A stretch of DNA of 64,000 nt, from assembly GCA_036752905.1 (NCBI GenBank), contig DAIORT010000006.1, positions 43,208 to 107,207 on the forward strand, given 5' to 3'. Position 1 is the stretch's first letter. Every line of letters starts with the position of its first letter. The DNA comes from UBA4877 sp002399345 (GTDB taxonomy: Bacteria > Bacillota > Thermoanaerobacteria > Thermoanaerobacterales > UBA4877). Below, in pieces: positions 17,031 through 25,893 of the stretch. The position numbers and the translations under genes are program-made. The notes under the pieces were generated by a model, which saw only the letters and a list, made by a program, of their open reading frames with translations, was not told where the DNA came from and did not search any database.

Positions 17031-18281
17031 GTGAAAAAAGCAGACATAATAAGCGTTTTTTTATTATCCTTGATAATCGTTACAGCGATATCACTGGTAT
17101 ACACAGGAAGTACACAAACAATAGCATCTATACAAAGACAGACAAAAGCTGATGAACTTTTACAGGAAAAACTTGCTATGCGCAAGGCAGAAAGGGATAA
17201 AACCATACGGCAAAATAAAAAGTGGGCAGAAAAAGACAAAAAATTAAAAGAGGAGTTAAAGGAATATTATGTACCTCTCCCTGTATGTAAACCTCATAAG
17301 CCTGAACCGCCTGAAGTTAAAGGCATTTATGTTACCGGTAACATGGCAGGCAGCACCGATCACTTTAATCATCTGGTAGACCTGCTCGATAGCTCCGAAT
17401 TAAATACAATGGTCATAGATGTAAAGGATGATAACGGCCTGATGACCTATAAAAGCAATATACAGATTATAAATGATGTGGGGGCTAATAGTGATGTACG
17501 TATAAAGGATATACATTCATTTATGAATAACCTTGACGGTCATAATATATACCCCATTGCGAGAATAGTCACATTCAAAGACAGAAACCTGTCCGCGCAC
17601 CGGTCCGATCTATCTATACAGAAAAAAACAGGCGGCATATGGCGTGACCATAAGGGCATCTCATGGGTTAACCCTTATGACAAACGAGTATGGGATTATG
17701 ACATAGCTGTTGCTAAAGAGGCGGCTTTAAACGGCTTTAAAGAAATCCAATTTGATTACGTACGTTTTCCAGAAAATGGTGCACGTGTAGATGCAGAGGC
17801 ATTTTTCCCCGGCAAAGACCGCAAATCCAAAGAGGACTGCATAGCTGATTTTCTAACTTATGCCAGGGAGCAATTAAAGGATTATAACGTCATCATATCA
17901 GCCGACGTGTTCGGCCTTACAACAAGCGTAAGTGATGACATGGATATTGGACAATCATGGAAAAAGATATCACCGGAAGTGGAATACATTAGCCCTATGA
18001 TATATCCTTCCCACTACACTGCTGGCAATTATGGGTTTAGTAATCCAAACGCACACCCCTATGAGGTGGTGGACGGTGCTGTTAAGGATGCTTTAAAGAA
18101 AGATAAAAATATCAAAAAAAGCGCGGTAATAAGGCCATGGATTCAGGATTTCAGCCTTGGGCAGCCCAGATATTCAGGACAGGATGTATTAAAACAGATT
18201 AAGGCACTTAAAAATAACGGAATAAATGGATATCTGCTGTGGAATGCCGGCAACAAATATTCTGAGGATGTTCTAAGATAA
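17031..18281 (+). CDS. Putative glycoside hydrolase (DUF4015), exported
   Basis: 416 residues. An N-terminal membrane anchor or signal (about 7-27) is followed by a basic, probably coiled stretch (35-80) and then by a TIM-barrel-like domain of the DUF4015 putative glycoside hydrolase family (about 95-410). Family-like stretches are KGIYVTGNMAG, MVIDVKDDNG, PIARIVTFKD, IQFDYVRFPENG, VIISADVFGL, YISPMIYPSHY and GYLLWNAGNKYS. Asp and Glu at the ends of barrel strands are kept, but the substrate is unknown. The start is a GTG with AAGGGGGA upstream. It would act at the cell surface. Confidence 0.85.
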   Translation: MKKADIISVFLLSLIIVTAISLVYTGSTQTIASIQRQTKADELLQEKLAMRKAERDKTIRQNKKWAEKDKKLKEELKEYYVPLPVCKPHKPEPPEVKGIYVTGNMAGSTDHFNHLVDLLDSSELNTMVIDVKDDNGLMTYKSNIQIINDVGANSDVRIKDIHSFMNNLDGHNIYPIARIVTFKDRNLSAHRSDLSIQKKTGGIWRDHKGISWVNPYDKRVWDYDIAVAKEAALNGFKEIQFDYVRFPENGARVDAEAFFPGKDRKSKEDCIADFLTYAREQLKDYNVIISADVFGLTTSVSDDMDIGQSWKKISPEVEYISPMIYPSHYTAGNYGFSNPNAHPYEVVDGAVKDALKKDKNIKKSAVIRPWIQDFSLGQPRYSGQDVLKQIKALKNNGINGYLLWNAGNKYSEDVLR

Positions 18282-18350
18282 ACTGCAAATAGGTATCCGG
18301 GGCAGTGTCTGATTATAAGCAGCACCGCTTCGGCCGTATATTAAGGATAC

Positions 18351-19589
18351 TTACTTAATGCCTTTATCAATCATTGCATCAATCATGTCATCAAAGCCAG
18401 AGCTGTTGTACATAAACATCACTATGTCGGCATCACTGTTTTCTATCATTTCTTTATAACTCATATCAATGTTTTGTATATTCCTGGGATCCACAATTTC
18501 AACCTCACTGAAGAGATCGGCAAACATTAATGTAGTAGGCGCCTCGTAAGAGTCTCTGAATACAAGTATTTTTTTATCTGTCAGTGCATTTTTATTCCTG
18601 ATTTTAAGGATGTTGCACTTGTCACCGTCTATATATGCGCCGCCATAGCTCCACTCCTTCTTATCCCTGGATATAGCAAAGATATCCTCCTCTTTAATTT
18701 TGGTCTCCGTTTTGCCGTCACTATGAAAATATTCGTATGGTTGGTTTTCCATGTATACAAATTCTGGGTATTCTTTCTCATTAACAATCATATTAATATT
18801 GCTGTTATATCTGCCGATAAAATTTTTCTCTTCACACTTCACGGTCTTATATTTATTAAAGTGTGCCGTAAGCTGCTTATCAGTAAGCCCAAGTTCCATC
18901 TTGTCAGCCATTAATTTAAACCCTTCAAAGGCTCCCGTTCCATTCCAATGATGATCTGTTTTAAAATATAATCTTTCTCGTTCCTTACTACTGAACTTAT
19001 TTTCCATATCTTCATCCAAATCTAGAACCGTTATATTATTTTGATTTAAGTGTGATGCAAAGGACTGCTTATTTATATCAATACTTTCCTTATTATCAAC
19101 AAATTTGGGGTACAGATGTTTAAGCATGTTGGTTTTGTGTGGGGTTAATGTAAAGTATACATCTTTTCCTGCGTCATGGCTGATATTTGCTAATTCATTG
19201 ATGGCCCCTGCATATTCCTCCAGCTTTGAATTGGTTAAGATTTTGGGAAACTTACCTAAAATCCAATTATCCTTAGTAAGATAATAATTTCCGACCTCAC
19301 TTTTACCTAATAATGCTTCAAACATCCTATCCGTACGCAAGATTTTATCTCTAAACACAAAGTGATCCGAATAATACTTATCAAACTTAGAGGCAAAGGT
19401 ACCGTTTTTTATATCCTGAATGGTTGGTTTCTTTTCTAAAGTCCTGTTTTCTGATACGCTCACTGTTTTATCTGGCATAATTATATTAAGCATAAAAAAA
19501 CCGAATATAATTATCAAAAATGGTACCACTATATATTTTTCCCTTTTATTTTTATAAGCTCCCAATCTGTTTTTGCTATCTGCAGTCAT
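18351..19589 (-). CDS. DHHW-family SGNH hydrolase-like protein (AlgJ/AlgX type)
   Basis: 412 residues with one N-terminal membrane helix (about 19-37) and a large outer domain. The DHHW motif (KTDHHWNGTGAF, near residue 207) marks the AlgX/AlgJ/PatB-like group that takes part in acetyl transfer to surface polysaccharides. It lies 21 bp downstream of an MBOAT gene in the same direction, which is the classic pair: MBOAT moves the acyl group across the membrane and this protein transfers it. The target polymer is not evident from the neighbours. Confidence 0.87.
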   Translation of the reverse strand: MTADSKNRLGAYKNKREKYIVVPFLIIIFGFFMLNIIMPDKTVSVSENRTLEKKPTIQDIKNGTFASKFDKYYSDHFVFRDKILRTDRMFEALLGKSEVGNYYLTKDNWILGKFPKILTNSKLEEYAGAINELANISHDAGKDVYFTLTPHKTNMLKHLYPKFVDNKESIDINKQSFASHLNQNNITVLDLDEDMENKFSSKERERLYFKTDHHWNGTGAFEGFKLMADKMELGLTDKQLTAHFNKYKTVKCEEKNFIGRYNSNINMIVNEKEYPEFVYMENQPYEYFHSDGKTETKIKEEDIFAISRDKKEWSYGGAYIDGDKCNILKIRNKNALTDKKILVFRDSYEAPTTLMFADLFSEVEIVDPRNIQNIDMSYKEMIENSDADIVMFMYNSSGFDDMIDAMIDKGIK

Positions 19590-19610
19590 ATCGAAGCCCC
19601 CAATTTATGT

Positions 19611-20993
19611 CTAAAACCTAAAGTATAGAAAGGGATTATAGCTGTAACTGTTTAGCAGAACAATCACCATAATCATACAAACAATAAGTATTAAGCCATG
19701 CATTACAGACCACAAGTTTACCTTAAATACTGTCGGGTTAATATTTATAGAAATGTTTCTCAGTTTTTCGATTATGGGTGTTGATAAAATTATTGATGCA
19801 GCTATAATATACCAATAGTCATTCAAATAAACTAAAACATTATTATTTATTATGGGATTAGCGCCAATACCCATCATCACCTTAACAAAGCCCAACCCCC
19901 AGCTTATATTGTCTGTTCTAAAGAAGACCCATCCTATAAGCATGATAATAAGTAAATAAATATGTCTTACTGCATTAGGCAGCCTTTGCAGCAAATCTTT
20001 AGTAATATATTTTTCCAGACAAATGAAAAGGCCATAATAAAGCCCCCAGAGTACAAACTTCCAGCTGGCTCCATGCCATAACCCTGTTAAAGACCATACT
20101 ATAAATATGTTCCGATATAGCTTTAACTTTGAAACCCTGTTTCCTCCGAGCGGTATATAGACATAATCCCTAAACCAGCTCCCTAATGATATATGCCATC
20201 TCCTCCAAAACTCGGAGACCGATTGGGATATATAAGGGTAATTAAAATTCTCCGGGAAATCAAAACCAAACATCTTTCCCAGTCCTATGGCCATATCACT
20301 GTAGCCGCTGAAGTCAAAATAGATCTGCAGTGCATAACTTATAATCCCGGTCCATGATTCAAGCACAGCGAGCTCAGATATATCTTTTGCGAATACCCCG
20401 TCTGCAACCACAGCCAACTGGTTAGCTAAAATCACCTTTTTAGATAATCCAATTACAAACCGTTTTACACCCACTGCGAATTTATCCATTGAGTGCTCAC
20501 GGCAGTCAATCTGCCTTTCTACGGTTTGATACCTTACTATGGGACCGGCTATAAGCTGTGGAAATAAACTTATATACAATGCTAAATCATGAAACCTTGT
20601 TTGAGCACGCACATCACCATTGTAAACATCTATCACATAACTCATTACTTGGAATGTATAAAAAGAAATTCCCAAGGGTAGTTTAATGCCCTTTATACCA
20701 AATAGAAAATCTGCATATTTGAAGATTATGAGCAGCACTAAATTAAATATGATAGAAATGGTAAACCACATTTTCCTGTTCGTTTTTGAATCGATATCCA
20801 CTTTGAGCCCGAGAAAATAATTCACAACTATAGAGAATATCATTAAAAATATATATCTTGGTTCTCCCCAAGCATAAAATAGCAAACTTATAATCAATAA
20901 TATATAGTTTTTAATATTATCGGCTGCTAAATAATAGGCAATAAGAGCAATCGGAAAAAATAAAAATAAGAAAGTCAAACTACTAAAAACCAT
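19611..20993 (-). CDS. MBOAT-family membrane O-acyltransferase (AlgI-like)
   Basis: 460 residues with about ten to twelve membrane helices. The family signature is clear: YFDFSGYSDMAIGLGKMFGF, then EFWRRWHISLGSWFRDYVYI, and the catalytic His in SLTGLWHGASWKF. AlgI-like proteins accept an acyl group, usually acetyl, from a cytoplasmic donor and pass it across the membrane to a partner such as the DHHW protein encoded next. I infer O-acetylation of a wall or exopolysaccharide. Confidence 0.93.
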   Translation of the reverse strand: MVFSSLTFLFLFFPIALIAYYLAADNIKNYILLIISLLFYAWGEPRYIFLMIFSIVVNYFLGLKVDIDSKTNRKMWFTISIIFNLVLLIIFKYADFLFGIKGIKLPLGISFYTFQVMSYVIDVYNGDVRAQTRFHDLALYISLFPQLIAGPIVRYQTVERQIDCREHSMDKFAVGVKRFVIGLSKKVILANQLAVVADGVFAKDISELAVLESWTGIISYALQIYFDFSGYSDMAIGLGKMFGFDFPENFNYPYISQSVSEFWRRWHISLGSWFRDYVYIPLGGNRVSKLKLYRNIFIVWSLTGLWHGASWKFVLWGLYYGLFICLEKYITKDLLQRLPNAVRHIYLLIIMLIGWVFFRTDNISWGLGFVKVMMGIGANPIINNNVLVYLNDYWYIIAASIILSTPIIEKLRNISININPTVFKVNLWSVMHGLILIVCMIMVIVLLNSYSYNPFLYFRF

Positions 20994-21067
20994 AACTTCT
21001 TTTGCCCCTTTTTATACGATTTTTAAAATATCCTAAAACATAAATTTCAACTATATGTATTTTTTTA

Positions 21068-21097
21068 AAGACAAACTACCTCATGCCGGTTTGTCTT
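21068..21097. repeat. Inverted repeat after the ferredoxin gene
   Basis: Perfect 9-bp arms AAGACAAAC/GTTTGTCTT with a 12-nt loop. No T-run follows on the minus strand, so it is a weak terminator candidate at best. Confidence 0.45.
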
Positions 21098-21118
21098 AAA
21101 AAACAAGATGGCTCCATC

Positions 21119-21298
21119 TTAATTGTCTAGTTCTATGCAGTCAACCGGGCACACGCTAGCGCAAGCCGCATCCTCTGTACATTTTTTTGGATCAATAACA
21201 TATACAAAATCATCACCGACTGAAATAGCACCTTGTGGACATTCCTGTTCACATGCGCCACACCCTATACATTCCTCCGACATAATTTTATATGCCAT
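21119..21298 (-). CDS. Ferredoxin, 2[4Fe-4S]-type with an Asp in the second cluster motif
   Basis: A 59-residue electron carrier. The first motif CIGCGACEQECP is a complete CxxCxxCxxxCP. The second reads CTEDAACASVCP: the second cysteine is Asp, giving CxxDxxCxxxCP, the pattern of Pyrococcus furiosus ferredoxin, whose Asp-ligated cluster easily changes between 4Fe and 3Fe forms. An extra Cys follows (PVDC). I start at the ATG at 21298, with GGGGTGG 7-8 nt upstream; a GTG three codons earlier is part of that site. It is a single gene. Confidence 0.93.
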   Translation of the reverse strand: MAYKIMSEECIGCGACEQECPQGAISVGDDFVYVIDPKKCTEDAACASVCPVDCIELDN

Positions 21299-21454
21299 TT
21301 TTTCCACCCCGTATCATAAAACACACTAAGTATATTTTAACATAGTTTAACCCCATTAAAAGCTTATATATGAAATTTTATATAGGAATAACTATAATAG
21401 TGAGCAGGTGAAATTCTATCTTATATATGCTACTATATTGTAGGAGGCGATATC

Positions 21455-22264
21455 TTGATTGACTATCACATACATACTAAATTTTCTAAGGATGCAAGGC
21501 AAACTATGGACGGGGTCTGTAAACAGGCAATTGATATGGGTTTAAAGGAAATCTGTATTACAGATCATTGGGACATGAATCCGTCGGGTAAATCCTTTGA
21601 TTTTGATCTTAATTATGATGAATACTCTAAGGAATACAATCGTTGTAAAAAGTTATACGGTGATAAAATAAATATGAGAAAGGGATTAGAAATAGGTCTC
21701 CAATCCCATTTATTGGATGAGATAGAAAAATTATTAAGAGATAAAGATTTTGATTTCATACTGGGATCTATACATTATGTAAATAAGATAGACTTGTTTG
21801 GAAAACAGTTTTATAAAAACAAAAGTAAAAAAGATGCTTTTACCGAATACCTTAATGAGGTGTACAGGTGTATATCACGGTTTGATAATTTCGACAGCCT
21901 GGGTCACCTTGATGTAATAAGAAGATACTGCAGGTACGATGATAAAGACCTTAAGCTTAACGATTACTCGGATACTATAAATAAAATATTAAAAACGCTC
22001 ATAAGGAAAAACAAAAGCCTGGAAGCGAATATTGCCGCAGGAAGGTTTGGTATTGGAAATATACAACCTTCAGAGGAAATACTTAAACAATATGTAAAGT
22101 TGGGTGGCAAAAAATTAACCCTTGGTTCTGATGCCCATACCTCGGAGCAGTTCGCCATTGAAAGAGGTAAATACATAAATATCTTGTCTGAGTGCGGTTT
22201 TACTCATATAACAGGATATAAAAATAGGCAGCCCTATTTTATACCTATAGACGAGCTTGAATGA
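21455..22264 (+). CDS. PHP-family phosphatase (histidinol-phosphatase HisJ-like)
   Basis: 269 residues with the PHP metal-binding motifs: DYHIHTKFSKDA at the N-terminus, ITDHWD near residue 40, GSIHY near 108, GHLD near 150 and GSDAHT near residue 227. HisJ-type members dephosphorylate histidinol phosphate in histidine synthesis, but no other his gene is present, so the substrate is open. The start is a TTG with GGAGG about 7 nt upstream. It converges on the glycosyltransferase gene with a 20-bp overlap. Confidence 0.85.
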   Translation: MIDYHIHTKFSKDARQTMDGVCKQAIDMGLKEICITDHWDMNPSGKSFDFDLNYDEYSKEYNRCKKLYGDKINMRKGLEIGLQSHLLDEIEKLLRDKDFDFILGSIHYVNKIDLFGKQFYKNKSKKDAFTEYLNEVYRCISRFDNFDSLGHLDVIRRYCRYDDKDLKLNDYSDTINKILKTLIRKNKSLEANIAAGRFGIGNIQPSEEILKQYVKLGGKKLTLGSDAHTSEQFAIERGKYINILSECGFTHITGYKNRQPYFIPIDELE

Positions 22265-23336
22265 TTTTAAGCTCGCTCTTCAATATATCCTCCCATTTAA
22301 ATTTTCCGGCATAGCTCATACCATTTTCCTGCATCATATGTCTTTCTTCTTTGCTCATACTAATAAGATGCAGCAGTGCATTTTTTATTTCATTTTCTCC
22401 GTATTCTACCGATATGCCGCAGCCCGATTCGCTGACTATATCCGCCATATCACCACATTTTGTAGCAATCACAGGAAGCCCGGCTGCCATATACTCGGTG
22501 AGTTTTATAGGAAAACAATATCTTACCACCTCGACAGGCTTAAGCATGCACACACCGACAAACGAACGGCTATATACATCAAGGAGCTGCCGGTGAGGAA
22601 TCTTGCCCATTATAAATGCCCGTTCTGAAATATTAAGTTCCCTTATCATTTTCTTGTATTCATTTGCTTTTTTCCCGCTTCCATAGATAAAAAGTTTACT
22701 TTCCCTTTCGATCTCGGCCATTCTGCTGTAAGCCTTCAAAACCAAGTCCATACCTGACCAGTCATCCAATGTTCCCGCATATACAATATTTTTATATACG
22801 TTCTTTTGCGGTGTATTTATCTCTTCGACACCGTTGGGACTTACAAATATTTTATTGCTGTCTATATAGGAATCTCGTAGTTTCTTTAACGTTTTGCTGA
22901 CTGTAAAAATAAGGTCCGCTTTTGACATACAGCGGTCTTCCATACTCCTTATTTTTTCATATATAAAATCATACTCATAAAAAGCAGGAAAATAATCTAT
23001 ATCTTCATATACAAAAAGCCCGGTTCGGCCGTGTTCTTTAAGTTTAATGCCCAAAAGCCCCGCCCAAGGCCCTTCACATATAACAGCATCATAGAAACCA
23101 CCCGGCGGTATTCTGTCATATAAAAAGTTTTCATTAAACAGATCCATAAATCGGCACTCAATAGCCATGTTTATATATTTCCCATTATATTTTATTTCCC
23201 TATGCCCCACCTTTTGACCATATTTTGTAGATAATACATGGAGAAGCCCCTTATTCTGCAGATAATCGGCCAGATAATGAGGCCGCTGTGTAAGCGACCT
23301 CTCCATGTCAATAGATGTTATCAGAAGGAATCTCAT
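22245..23336 (-). CDS. Glycosyltransferase, GT4-like (group 1)
   Basis: About 363 residues with the two-lobed GT-B layout. The C-terminal half has VYAGTLDDWSGMDLVLKAY, LFIYGSGKKANEYKKMI and the nucleotide-sugar site region FPIKLTEYMAAGLPVIATKC. It transfers a sugar from a nucleotide donor to an unknown acceptor in the cytoplasm. No cluster of polysaccharide genes surrounds it. The start is uncertain: ATG at 23336 or TTG three codons earlier, both with poor ribosome-binding sites. Confidence 0.85.
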   Translation of the reverse strand: MRFLLITSIDMERSLTQRPHYLADYLQNKGLLHVLSTKYGQKVGHREIKYNGKYINMAIECRFMDLFNENFLYDRIPPGGFYDAVICEGPWAGLLGIKLKEHGRTGLFVYEDIDYFPAFYEYDFIYEKIRSMEDRCMSKADLIFTVSKTLKKLRDSYIDSNKIFVSPNGVEEINTPQKNVYKNIVYAGTLDDWSGMDLVLKAYSRMAEIERESKLFIYGSGKKANEYKKMIRELNISERAFIMGKIPHRQLLDVYSRSFVGVCMLKPVEVVRYCFPIKLTEYMAAGLPVIATKCGDMADIVSESGCGISVEYGENEIKNALLHLISMSKEERHMMQENGMSYAGKFKWEDILKSELKIIQARL

Positions 23337-23375
23337 AAAAATCAACCAGCAACATTTCAGTTGACGGTTATTTTA

Positions 23376-24071
23376 TTACTTGCAATCCGGTCCGTCTGAA
23401 TCATAGGGCGGATTGATATCAAAAAGCTGTGGTGGGAAGAAATCAGGGAATGGACTAGACATAAAATCCTCACATACATTTGTAGGGAATTCTTCACACT
23501 CCGGCGGTGTGGGGCAGAATCCATATGCAGGCACCAGCAGCTGTACCGATATAGCTGCCTTCAGCACGACATATACTCCTGCAATCACATCAAGTGTATA
23601 GTTATCCGGCTCCGCATTCACCCTCCCGAATAAGCATTCACCTATGGCTTCAAACCTTATGTTTTCCGGATCAGGCTGCGGTACATACAAAACCACATCC
23701 TTATCAAAACTTGTCGTAATCGGGACCAACTGTGTCTCATTGGTCTCGGTGCTTCTTAATACCGCATTGAATGCCACATCAAATGTGCCTCTTACTCTGG
23801 CAAAACCTTCCCTATCGGTAATAGGTGTCACTGTAAATCCATCCGGCACCGTAATTGCAAAATCCTGGCATCCTTCAAATTCGATAGGTGTTGTTACAGA
23901 AGGAGTAAATTCAACAGGCGGTATTGTATCAATACATACCCTCTGCGAACATGCATCGTATACTTTATCCGTTATTATACAGGCAATTTCGGTGGGATCC
24001 GGTACATTTCCGGCTTCAATAGGCCCGGGAACTATCTGATACTGTCCAATCTGCTTTTTTGCAAAGGCCAT
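23376..24071 (-). CDS. Unknown Cys-containing protein, possibly spore-surface (SPOCS-like layout)
   Basis: 231 residues, no signal peptide and no membrane helix. The N-terminal part has DKVYDACSQRVCI, a two-Cys pattern that I associate with clostridial coat-type proteins. The middle (about 88-190) is beta-rich, with FDVAFNAVLRS, DKDVVLYVPQPD and LDVIAGVYVVLKAAISVQLL, a layout resembling SPOCS (DUF3794) domains of spore coat assembly proteins. The tail (about 190-231) is rich in Pro, Phe, Asp and Cys. GGAGG lies 9 nt before the ATG. I cannot assign a function; the spore link is inference. Confidence 0.7.
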   Translation of the reverse strand: MAFAKKQIGQYQIVPGPIEAGNVPDPTEIACIITDKVYDACSQRVCIDTIPPVEFTPSVTTPIEFEGCQDFAITVPDGFTVTPITDREGFARVRGTFDVAFNAVLRSTETNETQLVPITTSFDKDVVLYVPQPDPENIRFEAIGECLFGRVNAEPDNYTLDVIAGVYVVLKAAISVQLLVPAYGFCPTPPECEEFPTNVCEDFMSSPFPDFFPPQLFDINPPYDSDGPDCK

Positions 24072-24152
24072 ATCCTCAAACCTCCTTAACTATATTTCTA
24101 TTTTAATATACGCACCTAAAGTCTTTTGTGTTACCATCCGGAGGTTCAATAA

Positions 24153-25481
24153 ATGTCCTTATCTGCATATATTGTAATAAAAGGCGGTGATTTAATGTTA
24201 ATAAGTAGATATTCCTATGTGACAGAAGACCCCAGCGGAACTCGCCGATACTTTTATTATGCATCGGGCAAAGGTATAAACTGTGTTATAAAAACAGACA
24301 GTGCGGAGGAATCATCCCCGGATAATCTTGTAGAAAACGGAACAGAAGATTTTTCTGTAGATATCGAAGGAGATTATATTTATCTCTTATATAAAGATAC
24401 AAACAATAAGTTGAATCTCATGATTTGGAATGGTGATAAATGGACCGCAAGCCCGCTTATGAAAAACTCCATAACAGGCAGTATCCATAAACCAAACATT
24501 TTACTTGACCATGGCCGCATACATATATTCTATGAAAACTTAAATGACAAGGGCTATTTTTTAGTACACCACTTCTGGAACAAGAACAAGTGGTTAACAA
24601 ACATCATCGTTAAAAGTGAAAACACTTTATTGTATCAATTTAACAAGAGTCCATCAGGCCTGCACGGTATATATAATGACAACGGAAAGCTTAAGTGTCT
24701 TAACTTTAGTTATATTTATGATACATGGTCAAAACCAAGTTTTATAAGTAATGTGGATGCCAATAATTTTTTTATTAATGTGGATAGCAAATATAACAAT
24801 ATACATATCATTTATTCCGCTGATGACAGACTCCATTATACCAGGAAAACATCGGGAAACCAGCCGGGTGAAAGTATACAGGATAATATACTGTTTTCTG
24901 GCAAAATAGAGCTGCCCAGTATCTTCTATATAAAGGGAAATCTTTGGGCCACATGGTTTGGCAATGGGTTTATATACACAAGTCTTTCAGCCGACAATGG
25001 AGAAACATGGTCTAATCCATTTAAAATTTCTTCAGAGATTGATAAACTATCCACGTATTGTTTTATTTCGCTTAAACAACCCTACCTAAACCGCATACAT
25101 GCTTTTTGTTATACTGAGAACCCATATTATCTTATTTTGATAGATGACATCTTTAACTCGCGCAGCTCGGGATTCAGTTATTTTACCTTTTATATAAATC
25201 AAATACAGCAGTATATCGATCAAATGAGTGACAAGCTGGAGAAACAAAAGAATAAAAACAGCGATCTCATTAAAAATATGCGTAAGCTGGAGGTATCTTA
25301 TAAAGACATGAACGTGCAGTACAGTATGTTAAAAAAAAGTTACGGCAATATATTAGCAGAAATTAATAAATTAAAATCTGAAAATCAAAATTTAAAAAAT
25401 GAAAATATAACTCTGAAAGAGACGCTGGATGAAAATAAAGGCGGTCTGTTTAAAAAAATTTTTTCACGGATTCACTTATAA
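24153..25481 (+). CDS. Unknown protein: beta-propeller-like repeats plus C-terminal coiled coil
   Basis: 442 residues. Residues about 15-345 hold five or six repeats with a motif like IHIFY or IHIIY, and one clear Asp-box, SADNGETWS, typical of sialidase-type propellers, although no catalytic residues are recognisable. Residues about 350-430 form a coiled coil, followed by a basic end. No signal peptide is seen. Two starts are plausible: ATG at 24153 with CGGAGG 8 nt upstream, and ATG at 24195 with GGCGGTGAT upstream. It is divergent from the preceding unknown gene with only about 80 bp between them, suggesting shared control. Function unknown. Confidence 0.75.
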   Translation: MSLSAYIVIKGGDLMLISRYSYVTEDPSGTRRYFYYASGKGINCVIKTDSAEESSPDNLVENGTEDFSVDIEGDYIYLLYKDTNNKLNLMIWNGDKWTASPLMKNSITGSIHKPNILLDHGRIHIFYENLNDKGYFLVHHFWNKNKWLTNIIVKSENTLLYQFNKSPSGLHGIYNDNGKLKCLNFSYIYDTWSKPSFISNVDANNFFINVDSKYNNIHIIYSADDRLHYTRKTSGNQPGESIQDNILFSGKIELPSIFYIKGNLWATWFGNGFIYTSLSADNGETWSNPFKISSEIDKLSTYCFISLKQPYLNRIHAFCYTENPYYLILIDDIFNSRSSGFSYFTFYINQIQQYIDQMSDKLEKQKNKNSDLIKNMRKLEVSYKDMNVQYSMLKKSYGNILAEINKLKSENQNLKNENITLKETLDENKGGLFKKIFSRIHL

Positions 25482-25727
25482 AATTTTTTCATAGGATTCC
25501 CTGCCATACATAAATACTTTCATATAAACTCCATAAATCTTTATGTTATATTTTGTTATTACCTCATTAACAATATTAAAGCAGCCTTCCTCAAATAAGT
25601 AGGAATATGCACATGTTTTAACCAGGCCTCTAGGTGTAGGAGTCCTGCACAGTTTACATCCACATAATTCGGTTTTAGATTGTAACAACTGGGCCTGCTG
25701 CGGTGAGTATGCAATAACTATATACAT
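25476..25727 (-). CDS. DUF3343 small protein (putative Se/S carrier-like)
   Basis: 83 residues. The pattern of a short beta-alpha-beta fold with LCGCKLCRTPTPRGLVKTC and AYSYLFEEG resembles DUF3343, a family described as putative selenium or sulfur carriers. Here a CGCKLC cluster precedes the family PR motif. No selenium genes are near, so the role stays open. GGAGGT lies 9 nt before the ATG. It converges with the propeller gene, overlapping by 6 bp. Confidence 0.72.
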   Translation of the reverse strand: MYIVIAYSPQQAQLLQSKTELCGCKLCRTPTPRGLVKTCAYSYLFEEGCFNIVNEVITKYNIKIYGVYMKVFMYGRESYEKIL

Positions 25728-25865
25728 ATGACATAACCTCCTTATACATTTTATTAAAACAACTGGCCAATGTTACAAGGTATACCACAATATATAAACT
25801 TAGACCATAAAAAGAAATATTAGAATCTAATCAGACATGATATGAATTAAGCAAGAAATGTTATA

Positions 25866-25891
25866 TAAATAAAAGAGGGGATCTCCCCCTC
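25866..25891 (-). terminator. Terminator of the M18 aminopeptidase gene
   Basis: GAGGGG/CCCCTC stem with a 5-nt loop (25875-25891), then TTTTATTTAT on the minus strand, directly after the stop codon. Confidence 0.8.
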
Positions 25892-25893
25892 CT

